This document shows, in pieces, positions 60,961-64,000 of a stretch of DNA of 64,000 nt. Position 1 is the first letter of the stretch; each line of letters begins with the position of its first letter. The stretch covers positions 1 through 64,000 of the forward strand of contig JADGJC010000088.1 in NCBI GenBank assembly GCA_027596075.1, in the 5' to 3' direction. A program made the translations under genes and the position numbers. The notes under the pieces are model-generated. The model saw only the letters and a program-made list of their open reading frames with translations. It was not told where the DNA came from and searched no databases. Source of the stretch: Rhizophlyctis rosea (taxonomy: Eukaryota; Chytridiomycota; Chytridiomycetes; Rhizophlyctidales; Rhizophlyctidaceae).

Positions 60961-63900
60961 GGTCCTGTTTGCGTAGAGGAACTGGTTGACGCGAGGGTCT
61001 TCGTGTCACCCTGAATCATCACATTGCATTGCGCGAAAGCCAAAAACATCTCCTTTTTGCTGGTTCTTCTGGTTTCTGGGAAATGCGAATTGGGAAACAG
61101 ACCAGACACGACTGACTGGTAACACCACATTCGGACTGGAGCCAATATGCCATGTGGAACAGAACCGCATGAGGGCCAACAAGGCCGAATGCAAGCATTC
61201 CTTTCTATTTGTCACTCCTCACTCACCCGCTCAAATTCCCTCTCTTCAAATCTTTCTCCAATCCCCCTATCCTTCATCTCCTCCTACTTCGAACACGAAT
61301 ATGGAGTAACAAGTTCACTTTTCTGGTCACTTTCGCCATCCGCGAATTATGTCTTGCCCGGTTCGTCGACCTTTTTGGATTGGCGTACAGGTGCGGTGGA
61401 CGGTGCTTTCGGTTTTCATGAAGAATACATTTATTAAAATCCAGATCAGCCATCAACAGTCTACTTGATGAGCGGGCATGCCACATGAATACGGGTTCTG
61501 AGCTTTAAAACAGCAGAGCAGAAGTTCTTAGCTTCTACCAACCTCCGGCTCTGGCGTTTGATCTGCTCACATGGTTGGAAGAACGCACTGGTCGCCCCGC
61601 TGAAAACCCGTTTCCGACAGAGGTTGGATAAATCAGCTGATCATACCAAACATTGAAGATAAGTAGCGTCGAGTAAGACCCAATCGTGCATATCAAAAAG
61701 ACACCAAAACAATCGCTCGCGTAGAACACTCCTCCTTTCGGCGTCTCAACAATATCCCCCACTAAACTCTACTCCCAACACATAGGGCGACTGCTAGGTT
61801 GATAGGGTAGCCTTCAGCGGGAAGAGCGTTGCGGGGCCGATTACTTGCTGACTAGCAGCTCATTATCTATGGAGTATGGACCATCAGTGGGTAAGTGTTC
61901 ACTGGTCAACTCAACCTTTTGCATGCATCGAAAACAATTGTTCTGCCTGCCCTTCTCTCCCCTGCTGGTGGTGCCGCAAAACTCCAAAATGGGTATTTCC
62001 ACATCTTTTGGGTGATCGTCAGGACTTTGTATGTAATCTTTGCGTTGCAGCTAGTGCCTGCACTGATTGTGTTTGGGTGTATCTCGGAGGGTTGGTCATT
62101 GTGTCCTTTGAAAGGGGAGTTTGGTCATTGGAACTGCACCCTATTATGTGCTTCTTGCGTCTGCTGATTGTTATGTGGGTGTGGAAATGTCGAGACGTTG
62201 TGGGTCTTAATGCTCGTCGAAGCAAATGTTCTACAGGTGACACAGAAGGAGGGCACATCATGGACTACAAGCAGGGCGGAAATAACCCCACCCGCCAGCT
62301 TCCTGCATCGCCTTACTCGCAGCATGTGCCCCATCGATATCACCATTACATTTCAGCACCCCTGCAGGGCCTGCACAGACTGAATCCCAAATCCGTGCCT
62401 CACATACTGCTTGCCTAAGTTTTCCTGTTGATCATCGCCCTCAGCGCTATGATTGAGTCATCATTCAACCCCCCTCGCTCAGCTATGCTAAGTGAAATCC
62501 TGACTCAAAACTACAGGGAGCTGTTTGAACGTCTAATTCCAAACTAGGGAAGGTCTATTGCTGCGGTGTTGCGGTTACGGTCTTTTTGAACAACATTAGG
62601 GCTATCGAAGAGTTTGAAAAGAAGGAACAAGACGATTGCAGAATCCGTGCCTTGACTTACCTTCAACAGGACATAAGGCACATTCAAAATGATGTTATAG
62701 TCCTGTCCTTCCGCATGAGCCCTTGTTCGCATAGGCGGTCTACTCTGTCCCGTTGTGACATTGGTGTCAATCTTGATCAGAGGTCTGCCTATGCTTTTGT
62801 TGTTCAGTTGTACGACTCCTCAATGAAGTTGTCTGTGCGGGTGCTATCGGGCAGATCAGTCACTGACCTGTCAAGATATCATATCGCTCACTACCACCTC
62901 CATCTTCCTTCTTCTGTTTCATTCTTCTGTTCGCCATCCACAAATCGGCATTTGTACTCTTGTCCCCTGTCGTCTTAGGTCGGATCCTATCCGCGTTCTG
63001 ACTATGTGGTGGCCCCACGGATGTGGGCCGTTGTGTCGGAGACTCAAATGATATTGGGGTTCCGGCCGAAGGTAGAGACGCTACGGTTTTTCGAAATGTT
63101 TGGATGTCGTGAGTTGTGTATGAGGCGCGGTATGAGGATGTGGGAGGTGAGGGCTATAGTATTGATGAGATTGCGTGTGTCAGGATCTCATCCGGAATGT
63201 TGCATCTGCATGACATGGAATCCACACCCTATCTCCTGTATTCAACCGCTGGTCACTTCCCATCCACCAATCTCCACCTCTTCCAGCACGGCTCTTATTC
63301 CTTGTGTACTCCGCATGTTCCCGCGTGTGCGTTTTGGTTAGATCTGGAGGCGTGTAGGAGCTGCGGGTTGTGGAGGTCATTGGTGGAGCGGAAGCGCTAT
63401 CATCCTGTGGGGCAGAAGTGGAGTGGGAATTGGATTCACTGATTGGATCTGGTAGACATGGATGAGGCTACCCGACGTGTGCAGAACACCCACCTCCCTT
63501 GGACGCCGAATCCGCCTGGACCTATCTGTTGGCATGTTGGTCGTGGATAGTGAAGTAAGAATGACGAATCTAACATCAAAATTTCAAACCTTTTGCAGTC
63601 ATGTCAGGGAAGTTTTGAATTCGCGGTTATGATGACAGCTATTAGCTGATCAGAGATGATCGGTCCCCCATTGACAATCGACGGACTATATCGAGATCGA
63701 ACCATGAATGGATATGGGGGAGAGCGAAGCTCCGATTCATTTATTCATTCCACAGATCAGCAACGGAACACTAGTGCAAACCAGCAAACCTCATTCATAC
63801 AGGACTTGCGACAGGTGAAGCATAGCAACACCATTACCACTTCACTTCATGTCAATTGAGCCACCAACTTCGAATAACGACAAAATCTATTTGGAACCAA

Positions 63901-64000
63901 TCAAACATGTCCAAAACCTCACAACTCAAATAACATCCTGGAGCTCGATAACCAAATACAACCCACGACTACTCGCCATGCCGTCTGATAAAACCTTCCA
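60961..64000. other. Gene-poor right end, no supported gene
   Basis: ORFs up to 180 codons occur on both strands (for example 61876-62418, 62586-62978, 63006-63341 and 63116-63442, all plus), but none shows a recognised domain, a consistent splice series or agreement between neighbours. Codon pairs such as the YEDVGGEGYSIDEIACVRIS stretch near 63120-63185 look protein-like and may be part of a decayed or lineage-specific gene. Confidence 0.3.

Noticed and set aside
61876..62418. 180-codon plus-strand ORF
   Set aside because: No recognisable domain, overlaps several other-frame ORFs of similar length, and lies in a gene-poor zone.

Overview
The window reads as nuclear DNA of a flagellated (zoosporic) fungus, most likely a chytrid. 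Genes are split by many short GT-AG introns (mostly 54-80 bp) with small intergenic gaps. Fungal-type genes (a trehalose-6-phosphate synthase/phosphatase and a secreted GH128 glucanase with chitin-binding modules) sit beside cilium genes that Dikarya lack: kinesin-2 accessory subunit KAP3, BBS5 and RPGRIP1L. No organism name can be read from the sequence. All gene models were spliced by hand; each closes in frame across every junction, and family similarity was judged by eye.

Layout. 0-1 kb: gene-free edge with a small foldback element. 1-12.3 kb: PAP2-family phosphatase with altered catalytic motifs (+), 16-exon trehalose synthase/phosphatase (-), gluconokinase (+), uncharacterised ATP-grasp protein (+). 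12.9-21.1 kb: striatin (-) head-to-head with ZNHIT1/Vps71 (+), then KAP3 (-). 22-34 kb: large P4-type lipid flippase (-), CBM18-CBM18-GH128 glucanase (+), UFD1 (-), BBS5 (-). 34.3-40.6 kb: RPGRIP1L (+), divergent from BBS5. 40.9 kb: intron-containing tRNA-Val(CAC). 41.4-44.6 kb: a seven-helix receptor whose extracellular domain resembles the bacterial phosphate-binding protein PstS. 44.9-47.1 kb: elongin C (+) and Rab1/Ypt1 (-). 48.4-55.9 kb: largest TFIIIC subunit, carrying an internal PHD finger. 56-58.6 kb: a C2orf76/UPF0538 protein and a SAM-dependent methyltransferase (both -). 58.6-64 kb: gene-poor, with a J-domain-like gene and a broken ribonucleotide-reductase fragment.

How the genes fit together. 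KAP3 (intraflagellar transport motor), BBS5 (BBSome) and RPGRIP1L (transition zone) serve one organelle, the zoospore flagellum; two of them share a 286-bp divergent promoter. The rest are mostly housekeeping: trehalose and gluconate metabolism, lipid asymmetry, vesicle traffic, ubiquitin-dependent extraction, Pol III transcription. The strongest candidate for something little described is the PstS-like/seven-helix receptor; next are the PHD-bearing TFIIIC subunit, the ATP-grasp protein and the repeated use of 17-nt microexons.
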